Below, piece by piece: positions 25,777 through 34,377 of a DNA stretch of 42,916 nt (the first letter of the stretch is position 1; the number at the start of each line of letters is the position of its first letter). The notes below the pieces were generated by a model that did no database searches, was not told the origin of the DNA, and saw only the letters and a list, made by a program, of their open reading frames with translations. Position numbers and translations under genes: made by a program. The stretch is from JAJZEO01 sp964477345. GTDB taxonomy: Bacteria; Chlamydiota; Chlamydiia; Chlamydiales; 2-12-FULL-49-11. The DNA lies in contig CAYZDL010000013.1 in NCBI GenBank assembly GCA_964477345.1, positions 1 to 42,916 of the forward strand. The letters are read 5' to 3'.

Positions 25777-26100
25777 TATAGTAGTTCAAAATTTATTGGA
25801 TATTTCTGCATACCCCACTTTTTGAAAAAATTGTAGGGAGATATAAAATGCCTAAATCTTATTCCATAGACCTCCGCGAACGAGTTCTTCAGTATTTAGA
25901 AAAAAAACAAAAACAGGAAAGGCGCAAGCCTCGTATTTCAAGTAGAAATAGCCACGATATATCGCTAGCCCGTAAAAAAGAAAAGGAAATGTAGAACCTA
26001 TAACGCAGGCCTTATGTTTATAAAACGACGATCAAAAACTCATCGATTATGTAGAGAAAAGTCCGGATCATTGCTTGTTTTTGGCAGTGGCTGATGTCTA
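25777..26100 (+). mobile_element. IS630-family element remnant, 5' end
   Basis: Begins with the terminal sequence TATAGTAGTTCAAAATTTATT (25777-25797), then a leader almost identical to that at 21267-21316. ATG 25848 reads MPKSYSIDLRERVLQYLEKK, a typical IS630 transposase N-terminus, but frameshifts break it at once (remains of SLARKKEKE and LIDYVEKSPDH follow). Same element type as 21249-21700. Inactive. Confidence 0.75.
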
Positions 26101-26164
26101 ATTTAAATTCAGCGTGTCAGCTTTGAAAACTTCCCATTTTTGAATCTCTCCTGGTATACTTCTC

Positions 26165-26673
26165 AGATATGAGTGGCTAACAATTAACCACAAGAGGGTG
26201 TTAAGGATTTACAAGCAGACCGGACTAAAAATTCTCAAACGGGGTGGTCGTAAACGAGCCTTGGAAACCAGAGTTGTTATCATAAAACTGACAATAGCAA
26301 ATCAGGAATGGCCATTAGATATATACTTGCGAATGGAAGAAGAATTCGGATTTTGACAGTTGTAGACGACTTTGTCAGAGAAAGCATCAAGATCGCAGTG
26401 GACACATCCCTAAATGAGCGCCGAGTTTGTGAAGAACTAGGGCAAGGGACAGAGATGCGAGGAAAACTCTACCAAAATGGCTACATTGAGAACTTTAACG
26501 GTAAGCTCCGAGATGAATTAAATGAAAATATCTTCGTAAATCTACAAGAAGCAAAGAGGCTTGTGAAAGCGTGGAGAGAAGAGTACAATGAGCGACGTCC
26601 CAGCCCCTTGAATGGGAAAACTTCGAACGAGGTGACCAAAGGAGGAAAAAAATTAGCCAAAACCTCTAACTAG
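26165..26673 (+). mobile_element. IS3-family OrfB transposase remnant
   Basis: Two frames of an IS3-group (IS407-like) integrase. The first reads WLTINHKRVLRIYKQTGLKI and NQEWPLDI, ending in TGA. The second (from 26308) reads ANGRRIRILTVVDDFVRES with the first catalytic Asp, then jumps to YQNGYIENFNGKLRDELNEN and AWREEYNERRPSPL. The stretch with the second Asp (usually DNGPEF) is deleted, so it cannot be active. No terminal repeats found. It separates the + strand and - strand halves of the island. Confidence 0.8.
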
Positions 26674-26698
26674 AATTGGACTAGAGAAGGGGGCAAGG

Positions 26699-27529
26699 TC
26701 AATCGCAATAATGCTTATTTAATTCTATTGCTCGAAGGTTGGGATTAAAAAACCTAGAGGCTCTATTCAAATTACTAACATTACAAATTAAAAAATCACA
26801 GTGTGAGATAAGTAAACAATCAATAAGAGCTGTTTTACCATAATAATATTGATTAACTCCTCTATAGTGAATAGGCTCTCCTTTTACAGATCTCTCTATA
26901 TCACAAGCCATAACTAGGTCTCCAAATTTTGCGCGAATATAGTTGAGAAAATCGCACTCATCTGTAGCAACAAAAATTTTCTTTGGTCCCGTAATACTAT
27001 CTAAATATTTACTAATTTGAGCAACAAATAAGTCATAATCGACTTTAGGTGAGTCAAGATGTTTATCAGTCCCTCGATAGTGGATGCCTAAAATATGGAA
27101 TCCATTGAAGCAATTTTCAAGGAAATCCCCTATCTCTTTTTGAATGTGAGGTTTAATTCTTATGTATGTGTCTATTATTTCTTTGCCTCGGATTAATGGC
27201 ATTTCTCTTCTTGCATATGTGCTATAGCCAACTGGAAATAAAGTAGGTTTATTTTCTTTTTGAAATTCAACTTTTATTGGATCAAAATAATACTCCCAAA
27301 AATTATTCCCTAGAGTTGATTGATAGTAAATCCCTCGATTTTCAAAGTTTACTTCAAATCCAGCGGTTTCAGTACGTTCTAAAATATCTATGGCTCCAAT
27401 AACCTCAAAAAATTCAGAAAAAAAGCCGGTAAATCCAATACCGCCTATAATATAGTAAGGTAATGGTTCAGACGAAAAACTTGGAAAACAAATGATTAGA
27501 AAAGAAAAGATAACTCTAAATAATTTCAT
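26699..27529 (-). CDS. GT23/NodZ-like fucosyltransferase with signal peptide
   Basis: A 276-residue exported protein (signal MKLFRVIFSFLIICFPSFSS). The key motif is ILGIHYRGTDKHLDSPKVDY near residue 147, equivalent to the GDP-fucose-binding HxRRTDK of alpha-1,6-fucosyltransferases and NodZ. It is followed by KIFVATDECDFLNYIRAKFG (the FxATDD-type strand), YGKTALIDCLLISHCDFLIC and a terminal ASRFFNPNLRAIEL. Expected reaction: fucose transfer from GDP-fucose to a glycan. GGAG about 10 bases upstream supports the ATG at 27529. Last gene of a six-gene - strand run. GT11 or protein O-fucosyltransferase relatives are alternatives. Confidence 0.65.
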   Translation of the reverse strand: MKLFRVIFSFLIICFPSFSSEPLPYYIIGGIGFTGFFSEFFEVIGAIDILERTETAGFEVNFENRGIYYQSTLGNNFWEYYFDPIKVEFQKENKPTLFPVGYSTYARREMPLIRGKEIIDTYIRIKPHIQKEIGDFLENCFNGFHILGIHYRGTDKHLDSPKVDYDLFVAQISKYLDSITGPKKIFVATDECDFLNYIRAKFGDLVMACDIERSVKGEPIHYRGVNQYYYGKTALIDCLLISHCDFLICNVSNLNRASRFFNPNLRAIELNKHYCD

Positions 27530-27583
27530 AAAATTAAGGCTCCACTATAAGCAACACACCCACTATACCCTGGTGCTTAAGAT

Positions 27584-28429
27584 TTAATTTTGCCAACTAG
27601 TTGCCCAGTAGTGAAGGGCAAATGAAGGTGAGTTTCGATAGATTTCCAATTCACTATTCGATATTTTACCACTCCAGTAGTCAAATCTTCTTCCTGAGGG
27701 CATTGGAAAAGAAAATTGAGGCTCGTACATTCTCATAGATTTATCGGCTGTTAACATCCAATAATCCAAAACACAACGCGTAAAAAACCATGGTCCAAAA
27801 CTATCCATGATGTCATCAAAATCAGTTATTTTTGCATTGGTATGGATAATTCTTTTAACACAGATTTGCAAAAGGGGATGGTGAGCTTTACACCCAATAA
27901 AGGCATTTGAAATTGCATTGTCATCAATATAGCAACAATAAAATTCTGTATTATAATGAAGCTGATCCAAATTCTTTAAACACTCATAGTCAATATCAAC
28001 ATAAACGCCGCCATATTTTTCAAGAATTTCGTAACGCAAAATATCAGCTTTAACACCAAAATTTGTAGCTTCATCAAATTGTTTTTGATTGATAAGATGT
28101 AACTCTTCAATATCTTTGTCCGTCCACAATATGTATTTCCAAGTTGGGTGCTTTTTTCTCCAAGATTCTGTCATCCAAACGAATTTTTCAGGTAATTTGC
28201 CTCCCAACCAAATCTGATGAATAATTTTTGGTATTAGGGGCCCTCCGCTGGGTATGTCTTTGGTGTAAATAGGGCAGGGTGCTTTATTTTGATAAAATAA
28301 GGTTTTTGCTGATCTAGAATAACGAGGCCTTGTATAGTCTGTCGGATTATCACAGTCTCTCCCCTCAACATGGCTCAGCAACACAAGTGTTAATAGAAAA
28401 ATGTATTTAAATGGAGTTTCTTTTTTCAT
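27584..28429 (-). CDS. GT32/OCH1-like glycosyltransferase (DXD) with signal peptide
   Basis: A 281-residue protein of the 'glycosyltransferase sugar-binding region containing DXD' family. After a signal (FKYIFLLTLVLLSHVEG) comes IPKIIHQIWLGGKLPEKF, SWRKKHPTWKYILWTDKD, then KADILRYEILEKYGGVYVDI with the DID catalytic metal motif (YVDIDYE), NAFIGCKAHHPLL, and a final SFALHYWATSW. These match yeast OCH1-type and bacterial GT32 enzymes, often mannosyl- or galactosyl-transferases. All catalytic motifs look intact. Spacing to the neighbouring - strand genes is under 60 bases, so an operon is likely. Donor sugar cannot be told. Confidence 0.82.
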   Translation of the reverse strand: MKKETPFKYIFLLTLVLLSHVEGRDCDNPTDYTRPRYSRSAKTLFYQNKAPCPIYTKDIPSGGPLIPKIIHQIWLGGKLPEKFVWMTESWRKKHPTWKYILWTDKDIEELHLINQKQFDEATNFGVKADILRYEILEKYGGVYVDIDYECLKNLDQLHYNTEFYCCYIDDNAISNAFIGCKAHHPLLQICVKRIIHTNAKITDFDDIMDSFGPWFFTRCVLDYWMLTADKSMRMYEPQFSFPMPSGRRFDYWSGKISNSELEIYRNSPSFALHYWATSWQN

Positions 28430-28468
28430 TCCGTGCTCTTTTCTTGTGAAAAATGTTTTAATTGAGCG

Positions 28469-30010
28469 TTATCTATTTGTAAATTTAACATCATAATCTA
28501 GGTGGGGTGATGTGTTTTTTATGCCTCTAAATATTTCGATATCGATCTTCATTCCTTGATTAAAAAAATCTTCTAAAACAGCAGCAGAATAGGAGTAATT
28601 ACATCGATTGTTAAATTCACTAACAATATTCAAAGGTAAATTCACAATCTTCGAGTTTTTGAAACAAATTCCAATCTGAGAATGATCCGCTACTAAATGC
28701 CAGTAAGCTTCGAATTCATTAGGAGTGTTGAAGGAAATCGACTCAATAGCTGGCTTTATTTTTTCTTTTGAATAGAGAGTAAAATCGAGATTATTTGGAT
28801 AATTCCAACCGCTCTCCCCTTTATCAAACCTCCAAAGACAGACCTCATTTTTCATTTCGAAGAAGGGATCCGGTAATCCGTGTTGTATATCGAGCATATA
28901 ACAATAATTAATGTGGTTGCCTAAACGAAAATAAAACCCATAAGCATCATACTGTTTTAATAAATGGATGGCGTTTGTAAAATCTATTTCCTCTTTGATA
29001 ATAATATCATCTACTGCAAAAGCGATGTAACGTGAATCAGTTTCATCATTATTAAACAATAGGCTTAGAACAAATGGCTTAAATTGCTCATGCGCTTTTT
29101 CGTGAGATTGCTTAATAAATATCGTTTCTGAAAAAGCTTGAGCGACCTCTTTATAAGAATCTTCAATAGAAGCGTTTGAGGATCTATAAAGGACAAAAAC
29201 GCTACCCACATTACTAGCATACCTCTTTAATGATTCCAAAAATGCATAGAGCTGAAGTGGACGATTGTAAGAAAACACCAAAATATCAGCACAATCATTT
29301 TTATCAAATTCGAAAGGTAATCGAGGATCGATTTTAAGTGACTCATAGGTTTTTGCGTATGTATTCCCTCTTATGCGTATTGTTGTATTTTCATCAATTA
29401 CCCCAATATGATCTTTAGCCATATCTAGCATTAATTCTTCACCAATAAATCCATTGTCTGGTATAAAAAAATTGCCATCTTGCATGAGGTCAGCAATTTT
29501 GATCCTTTTGAATAGTCCCGCATAAAAACATTTCAAAGATGAGTACTTTCTACTTTTTGTACCCATTGAATTAGAAACAAAGGCCCAGTTATTGGAATCA
29601 TCAAAGTAATGATTTAGCTTTTTTAAGAAATGGATATCAGAAAATTCGAATTTTTCTTCGACTAAGTAAATAATCTCATCATTCATGCATTGATGAATAG
29701 CAGAAATCAAGTCTATTGCTGTTTGAGATTTTTGATAATTTTCAATTAATTCAACTTTAATTTTTTGAGGATTGGAATTTTCTATTGTTGATTGAAGTAT
29801 GTCATGTCTTTTTTCTGTTGTATAGGGATCAAAGTATATAACTCTAAAGCAAGGATAGTTTTGATGTAGTACCATCTCCAAATTTTCTTTAAGAAAATGG
29901 TTTGTTTTTTTTGGTTGGATAACCAATACAAATTTCGGTTGGAACAAAGGCTCATCCGCATTGGCTAGGGCAGATATGACAATCGTGATAAATAGAAAGC
30001 ATCTATTCAA
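28469..30010 (-). CDS. Two-domain GT-A protein (degenerate GT2 plus second GT-like domain), exported
   Basis: About 513 residues. The start is set at TTG 30010 because it yields a clean signal peptide (NRCFLFITIVISALANA|DEP); the frame stays open to TTG 30064 inside the upstream gene. Domain 1 (to about 240) aligns with the GT2 paralogues (YPCFRVIYFDPYTTE, SLKCFYAGLFKRIKIADLM), but the DGDD metal motif is replaced by VEEKFEF. Domain 2 (about 245-510) starts VFSYNRPLQLYAFLESLKR, has YIAFAVDDIIIKEEID as a possible DxD, and LWRFDKGESGWNYPNN. The same two-domain plan recurs at 37080. Probably domain 2 is the active one. Acceptor unknown. Confidence 0.68.
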   Translation of the reverse strand: MNRCFLFITIVISALANADEPLFQPKFVLVIQPKKTNHFLKENLEMVLHQNYPCFRVIYFDPYTTEKRHDILQSTIENSNPQKIKVELIENYQKSQTAIDLISAIHQCMNDEIIYLVEEKFEFSDIHFLKKLNHYFDDSNNWAFVSNSMGTKSRKYSSLKCFYAGLFKRIKIADLMQDGNFFIPDNGFIGEELMLDMAKDHIGVIDENTTIRIRGNTYAKTYESLKIDPRLPFEFDKNDCADILVFSYNRPLQLYAFLESLKRYASNVGSVFVLYRSSNASIEDSYKEVAQAFSETIFIKQSHEKAHEQFKPFVLSLLFNNDETDSRYIAFAVDDIIIKEEIDFTNAIHLLKQYDAYGFYFRLGNHINYCYMLDIQHGLPDPFFEMKNEVCLWRFDKGESGWNYPNNLDFTLYSKEKIKPAIESISFNTPNEFEAYWHLVADHSQIGICFKNSKIVNLPLNIVSEFNNRCNYSYSAAVLEDFFNQGMKIDIEIFRGIKNTSPHLDYDVKFTNR

Positions 30011-30026
30011 AACCAAATTTCCAAAT

Positions 30027-30866
30027 TCAAAGTTTTGTAAAAACCAAAAGATAATTCCCTTCAAACGTCAAGGGGTCTTCGTCTAATATCGTTACAGAAA
30101 ACCCCAAAGATTTTAATCTTTCAACAAGCTGAGTTTGATCAAGGTTATTTATACTAAAGAGATGGGAGATCTGATTGCAAATCATATAACCAAATTTTGC
30201 CTTAGAAATTACCTTGGATAAGTACTCTTCTTGTATGGATCTAGAACATTCTGAAAATGCGTAGTTACTAATCAACAGATCATAATCTTCAACATCATGG
30301 AGTTTGTCAGTTGCGATTATTTTGTGGACTACATTAAAACGTTTCAAATAAGCCGACTGAAGTTTTAGAGGAGAATCTAAATCAATCAATTGATAAAGAG
30401 GAACGTTGAATAGCTTATTTAAAACTAAGGCTTGGCCGCCATAACCACCCCCAATCTCAAGGATTTTTTTACCATTTAAGCGGGGGAAAAATCTTTCCAA
30501 ATCCCCGGCTATTTTTGCGTATCTAAGAGTTGAAGGGCTAATTTGCCCAATTCCTGAATATTGATATAGAGCTGGTGCGCCTACTTTGTCGTTAATCTTT
30601 AAGGAGCTTATTCTTTTAAAAACATTGGGATACTCTTTCTTAATAAATCCTAAGTATCTCTTTCCATCTTCATATGTGGTATGTTCTAGAACCTTAACAT
30701 AACTTGGATCACTCTTGAAATTTCCGAGTGTTTCTGCGGCCTGGGCTGCTGCATTTAAGTATTCCGTGTCATCGCTAATGCTTGTTTTTTGATTGCAGTT
30801 TACCATGCTGCTACTTAAGATAACTCCTACACAAGCCAATAAAGGCAAAACCTTTGAATTTTTCAT
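30027..30866 (-). CDS. Putative sugar O-methyltransferase, exported
   Basis: SAM-dependent methyltransferase resembling the 'putative sugar O-methyltransferase' family. It has the family's lead-in (PALYQYSGIGQISPSTLRYA) and SAM motif I in KILEIGGGYGGQALVLNKLF, then LYQLIDLDSPLKLQSAYLKR and YDLLISNYAFSECSRSIQ. The first 26 residues form a signal peptide (VLPLLACVGVILSSSMVNC); the MVNC end resembles a lipobox but Asn at -1 is atypical. ATG 30866 has AGG 6 bases upstream and is preferred over TTG 30872. SAM is not known in the periplasm, so export is puzzling. It sits upstream of the two-domain GT gene with 16 bases between. Confidence 0.72.
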   Translation of the reverse strand: MKNSKVLPLLACVGVILSSSMVNCNQKTSISDDTEYLNAAAQAAETLGNFKSDPSYVKVLEHTTYEDGKRYLGFIKKEYPNVFKRISSLKINDKVGAPALYQYSGIGQISPSTLRYAKIAGDLERFFPRLNGKKILEIGGGYGGQALVLNKLFNVPLYQLIDLDSPLKLQSAYLKRFNVVHKIIATDKLHDVEDYDLLISNYAFSECSRSIQEEYLSKVISKAKFGYMICNQISHLFSINNLDQTQLVERLKSLGFSVTILDEDPLTFEGNYLLVFTKL

Positions 30867-30916
30867 AATCAACCTATTCGTTAATCGTATTTGCAGCTCA
30901 ATGAATTTGAACGAAC

Positions 30917-31005
30917 CTTATTAATACTAATAAGCGATTTACGTTTTTTAAACGCCGTACATTTTCCCCGACGCTACTTTTATGTTTTTTTCAAAAAAAA
31001 CATAA
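30917..31005. repeat. Two A+T-rich inverted repeats in the gap between the GT25 and O-methyltransferase genes
   Basis: CTTATTA/TAATAAG (30917-30923 and 30928-30934, loop ATAC) and a near-perfect TTATGTTTTTTT/AAAAAAACATAA pair (30980-31005, centre C). They lie in a 239-base gene-free stretch. The second could end transcription from the GT25 side or mark a promoter region for the downstream genes. Nothing else is recognisable in this gap. Confidence 0.4.
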
Positions 31006-31105
31006 GCGACAGTTTATTTTAACCTTAAAAAAATGTAAAGCAATAGTTTCTTTTTCTTTGTGTTTTTAATTTTTTTAAATACTGAACTTAGAGCAAGCTT
31101 TACAT

Positions 31106-32064
31106 TCATTGAAGCTCTCTTGAACAACATTCAGTATCTGAGATTCTATTTTCAATGGTATGAGTCACGATGGGGTGTCTAGTAACGTATTGTCGTAGAT
31201 TAGGTGTGTAATGGATTGAATGATCTATTGGCGCCCAAATTTTGAAAGCGGTTTGAAATTCATAGAGTTTTAGTAGACCTCTGTATGAAATAAGCATAGA
31301 GTACGTGCCATGTCTACAACCAATCTTTAGAAAGGTATTATTGATAATTGTTTTTGTGTGGTAATAATCTTCTCCAAGAGACTCGATGAAAGGGGGGGGG
31401 GGGGTAAGAAGAAATTTTTTTTAAAAGTTTAAATAAATTTTTATTATGTTTTTATAAGTTNNNNNNNNNNCCCCCCCCCCACAAACCCCCCCCCCCCCCC
31501 CCCCCCCCCCCGGCGGGCGCCCCAAAGAAGAACTTTTTTTTCAAAGGTTCCATCACATTTTCTTATGTTTGTATCAGTATAGAGAATATCCCAGTTGGGA
31601 TCGATTTTTTCTAGTTCCATTAATAATTGTGACAAAACATGTGGAGAAGAGAAACATTCAATGTCATCTTCAACTACCCAGATAATTTTAAAATTTCTTC
31701 CAATTGCATCTTTCCACACTTTCAAGTGGCTTAGTGTACATCCAATCTTTCCACAATTATTGTAGCTATGAAAATTACCTTTTTTGACTAATTTGAGCAT
31801 GGCTTTTTTCTCAAGACGCCAGCCATTTATGGCTGGCACTCTAGTAGGAAATAACTTCAAAGCATCAAATACAACCCTAATCCTTTCCCATTTTTCAGGT
31901 CGTTCATCTAAGTTAATTACATAAATTTGATCAACTCCATTCAATCCCGAAGAATTTGACAGAGAAGTTACTGGAGACAAATATTTTTCAAATTCATCCG
32001 TAACCAAGGCGAATATTGAATTTGATAAACAAACTAACAAGATAAAGGGGAATTTGAATACCGT
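31106..32064 (-). CDS. GT25-family glycosyltransferase with signal peptide, split by an assembly gap, probable ACG start
   Basis: The N-terminal part (to about 31520) shows IYVINLDERPEKWERIRV, VPAINGWRL, KIGCTLSHLKVWKDAI and the acidic WVVEDDIECF, the standard order of GT25 (LPS beta-galactosyltransferase) enzymes. The C-terminal part, beyond the N run, reads ESLGEDYYHTKTIINNTF, GTYSMLISYRGLLKLYEF and WAPIDHSIHYTPNL, the matching GT25 end. So the two pieces are one gene; residues around 31392-31511 are unreliable homopolymer sequence. No ATG is available. ACG 32064 has AGGAG 7 bases upstream and gives a signal peptide (VFKFPFILLVCLSNSIFA); TTG 32040 would truncate it. Start mutation or non-canonical initiation. 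Confidence 0.72.
31392..31511. other. Assembly gap with G13 and long C runs
   Basis: Thirteen G (31392-31404), A/T-rich filler, ten N (31461-31470), then about forty nearly uninterrupted C to 31511. It lies inside the GT25 gene. Such runs are either low-quality contig ends or a genuine long G/C tract that stalled assembly. Confidence 0.9.
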
Positions 32065-32117
32065 AGCTTCACTCCTATGAACTTAGAATATTGAGAATAT
32101 TTCAATTGTAGCTTCTC

Positions 32118-32909
32118 TTATAAAGGCATATATTTATTCATTTTCTTGATATATTCGAACAACTCAAGCTGAAGAACACGGTCTTTTCTATGATCATTGA
32201 TCGGATTTTCATCATTGTAAATGTACACGGTCTCTGGAATAAAAGCATGATTTCGTCCAGCCATTTCAATCATTGGGTACATGATTGCCAAGTCTCCGGT
32301 CATGGTAAAAAAATCACCTTCATAGAGCAAGTCTTCCTTTCGAATTTTTTTAAATAACCAAGCGTAAAATGTTCTTAGGTGAGAGGGTTGAAAAAATTCT
32401 CTGAAGGTGTTTTTTCGAATAGTACTTCTTGAAGCGGGGCAGCTAATTCCGGGGACTCCCTTTGATGTTACATAGCTTCCATGTGTGAGCCAAACTGGTT
32501 TTTCCTGAGAATAGGATTGATTAATGATATTGAAAACGTTTTCATGAGCCAACCAATCATCCCCGTCAATAAGAACTACTATTTCATCATCATTGCAAAG
32601 ATGGACTGCGTGATAAATATTGAAAAGGGCCCCTTTTCGTGTATCATTATGTAAAATAAGAACTCTTGGATCTTCGTACTTTGCTAGAATTTCATTGACT
32701 TGTAATAAAGTTGAATCGATTGAGCAGTCATCAATGTAGACAACACGAAAATTTCGATAATTTTGATTTAATACAGAAGTTAGATTTTTTTCAGCCCATT
32801 TTCCGTTATTGTAAGAAGGAATGACTGCTACAATCTGTTTTTCTTTTATAGTATCTCCAAACAATAAGGCAAAAGAGAATGTAACAAATAAACACGTCTT
32901 CTTTATCAT
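32118..32909 (-). CDS. GT2-family glycosyltransferase with signal peptide
   Basis: A 263-residue paralogue of the gene at 24123. It has a signal peptide MIKKTCLFVTFSFALLFG, then IVAVIPSYNNGKWAEKNLTS, FRVVYIDDCSIDSTLLQV and an intact VVLIDGDDWLAH metal site. The paralogue signature LRTFYAWLFKKIRKEDLLYE and FIPETVYIYNDENPIN follow. It is first in the - strand run, with 53 bases to GT25. The ribosome-binding site (AAGAG) is weak. All core GT2 residues look intact, so it is one of the better candidates for an active enzyme. Donor and acceptor unknown. Confidence 0.82.
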   Translation of the reverse strand: MIKKTCLFVTFSFALLFGDTIKEKQIVAVIPSYNNGKWAEKNLTSVLNQNYRNFRVVYIDDCSIDSTLLQVNEILAKYEDPRVLILHNDTRKGALFNIYHAVHLCNDDEIVVLIDGDDWLAHENVFNIINQSYSQEKPVWLTHGSYVTSKGVPGISCPASRSTIRKNTFREFFQPSHLRTFYAWLFKKIRKEDLLYEGDFFTMTGDLAIMYPMIEMAGRNHAFIPETVYIYNDENPINDHRKDRVLQLELFEYIKKMNKYMPL

Positions 32910-33037
32910 ATTCTACTCTTCATGCAGGGCGTCTAATTTTACCATATATTTAATCAGATATTATCGTTTTTTTACAATTGTTTTACTCTAAATGCTTGAA
33001 GTTAGATGAAATTAAGGAATACGACAAGGCTCAATAG

Positions 33038-33431
33038 ACTTCTTTCGAAACTAAATTTTTGAGGATATTTTTTTGCCAACAATGAGGGGGGAAAGTGAAA
33101 TTCGAGACAGTAAAAGAGCTAGACGACGAAAAATTTCGTCGTCTAGCTGGTGTAAAACGCACTACAAATGTTGAATATGATGTAGTTTTAATTGATGCGA
33201 CGGAAACACCTATCGAAAGGCCAAAAAAAGCAAAAGCACTTCTATTCCGGGAAGAAGAAAACACACACACTGAAGAGCCAAATTGTGGTAGGCAAGAGGA
33301 GTCAACAAATCATCTGTACAGCATTTACAAATGGGAAGCGGCACGACTTCCGGTTATCCAAAGAGTCAAAAATACAACTACATCGCAGGGATTTACAACT
33401 TGAAACTAGTTCAGTGAGTTTCGAAAGAAGT
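33038..33431 (+). mobile_element. IS5-type element remnant with 15-bp terminal inverted repeats
   Basis: Perfect terminal repeats ACTTCTTTCGAAACT (33038-33052) and AGTTTCGAAAGAAGT (33417-33431). Between them is a shortened DDE transposase: KFETVKELDDEKFRRLAGVK, an internal deletion, DVVLIDATETPIERPKK with the first catalytic Asp, then a frameshift into YSGKKKTHTLKSQIVV and CTAFTNGKRHDFRL. Only about 390 bases remain of the roughly 0.9-1 kb expected for such an element. The 128 bases before it (32910-33037) are A+T-rich spacer. Confidence 0.8.
33117..33148. repeat. Near-perfect 32-base palindrome inside the IS5 remnant
   Basis: AGCTAGACGACGAAA (33117-33131) and TTTCGTCGTCTAGCT (33134-33148) with two central A. 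It codes for ELDDEKFRRLA of the transposase, so protein coding and a strong hairpin coincide 22 bases after the remnant's ATG. Confidence 0.7.
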
Positions 33432-33610
33432 TCGCTTTATTTAGATGAAAGTGGTATCAATCAATATTTGCATCGAGAATATGGAAGAGAGGCCTTTATT
33501 GCCGACAAATATGAATGATTAGACCAAATGATTGGGCATGAAGGATAGATCTGATTCTCGAAGGGGGTATTTCAATATGAATATGGACTTGTTCGATACC
33601 TATTTTAACT
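33432..33610 (+). mobile_element. IS630-family transposase fragment, 3' part
   Basis: Abuts the IS5 remnant. Reads LYLDESGINQYLHREYGREA, the IS630 second catalytic region, soon followed by a stop, then degenerate sequence including MNMDLFDTYFN, similar to the later (C/N)xxLFNxW region of IS630 transposases. It may be the element into which the IS5-type copy inserted. Confidence 0.65.
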
Positions 33611-33632
33611 TAACCAATGGAAGCTATAAAGC

Positions 33633-34340
33633 ATGAAGCTATACTTTTTGATCATAAATTTGACTATTAGTACGTTTGGATCTTCTGTTTTTTCACAGAT
33701 CTATGGTTCTTGCAACGTAAAGCAAATGGATTTTTACTCTCAAGCCTCTCAGGATGTTTTTGTTTTTAATGTCCTCTACGGTATTCTGAATAAGAGTGAT
33801 AACGGCTATTATCTCGAAATAGGGGCGGGCAACCCTCAAGATATTAACAACACTTATTTCTTCGAAAGAAACCTTGGATGGCACGGCGTGAGCATAGATC
33901 TTTTAGATAGTGATTGGTACTCGGTTCGAAAAAATCCCTTGCTTGTGCAAGATGCAACTCAATCTGATTATGTTTCGATTTTGAAATCTTTTCCAATAGT
34001 CATTGATTATCTTTCTCTAGATATTGATGGGGATTACGATACGGTTCTACAAAGAATACCTTTCAACGATCATATCTTCAAAATTATCACTATAGAGCAT
34101 GATTTCTATCGATATGGGGAATTATTTAGAGAGAGTGAGCGGCAGATCTTGATATCTCTGGGTTATCACTTGCTCTGTCCAAATGTGTCATGCGGGGGCT
34201 GTTGTTTTGAAGACTGGTGGATCCATCCAAGTGTCTTTCCACCTGCTGTATTCTCTGCACTTGCCTCTTTAGATCTAAAAGAAAAAGACCACAAAGAACT
34301 CGTTAAAACTATTGCTTCTTATTGTCAATTAATGGAATAG
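33633..34340 (+). CDS. FkbM-family methyltransferase with signal peptide
   Basis: A 235-residue protein with a signal peptide (YFLIINLTISTFGSSVFS). The FkbM SAM-methyltransferase core reads SQASQDVFVFNVLYGILN, GYYLEIGAGNPQDINNTYFF (motif I), ERNLGWHGVSIDLLDSDW, VIDYLSLDIDGDYDTVLQRI and IITIEHDFYRYGELF. FkbM enzymes usually O-methylate sugars or polyketides. Five Cys near the C-terminus (LLCPNVSCGGCCFEDWW) could form disulfides, which would suit an extracytoplasmic location. GGAAG about 10 bases before ATG 33633. It stands alone between IS remnants and topA, convergent with topA over 37 bases. Confidence 0.8.
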   Translation: MKLYFLIINLTISTFGSSVFSQIYGSCNVKQMDFYSQASQDVFVFNVLYGILNKSDNGYYLEIGAGNPQDINNTYFFERNLGWHGVSIDLLDSDWYSVRKNPLLVQDATQSDYVSILKSFPIVIDYLSLDIDGDYDTVLQRIPFNDHIFKIITIEHDFYRYGELFRESERQILISLGYHLLCPNVSCGGCCFEDWWIHPSVFPPAVFSALASLDLKEKDHKELVKTIASYCQLME

Positions 34341-34377
34341 CTATTTATTCTCAACAAAATATTTTTGATTTGTATTT

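Noticed and set aside
26699..27529. Reading the HYRGTDK protein as a kinase or nucleotide-binding protein
   Set aside because: The motif order with FVATDE fits GDP-fucose-binding fucosyltransferases better; no P-loop is present.
30867..31105. tRNA or small RNA gene in the 239-base gap
   Set aside because: No cloverleaf-compatible stems or CCA end; only A+T-rich inverted repeats are visible.
31471..31511. Repeated C blocks resembling a short repeat array
   Set aside because: Homopolymer next to an assembly gap, with no unit and spacer structure; not a CRISPR array.
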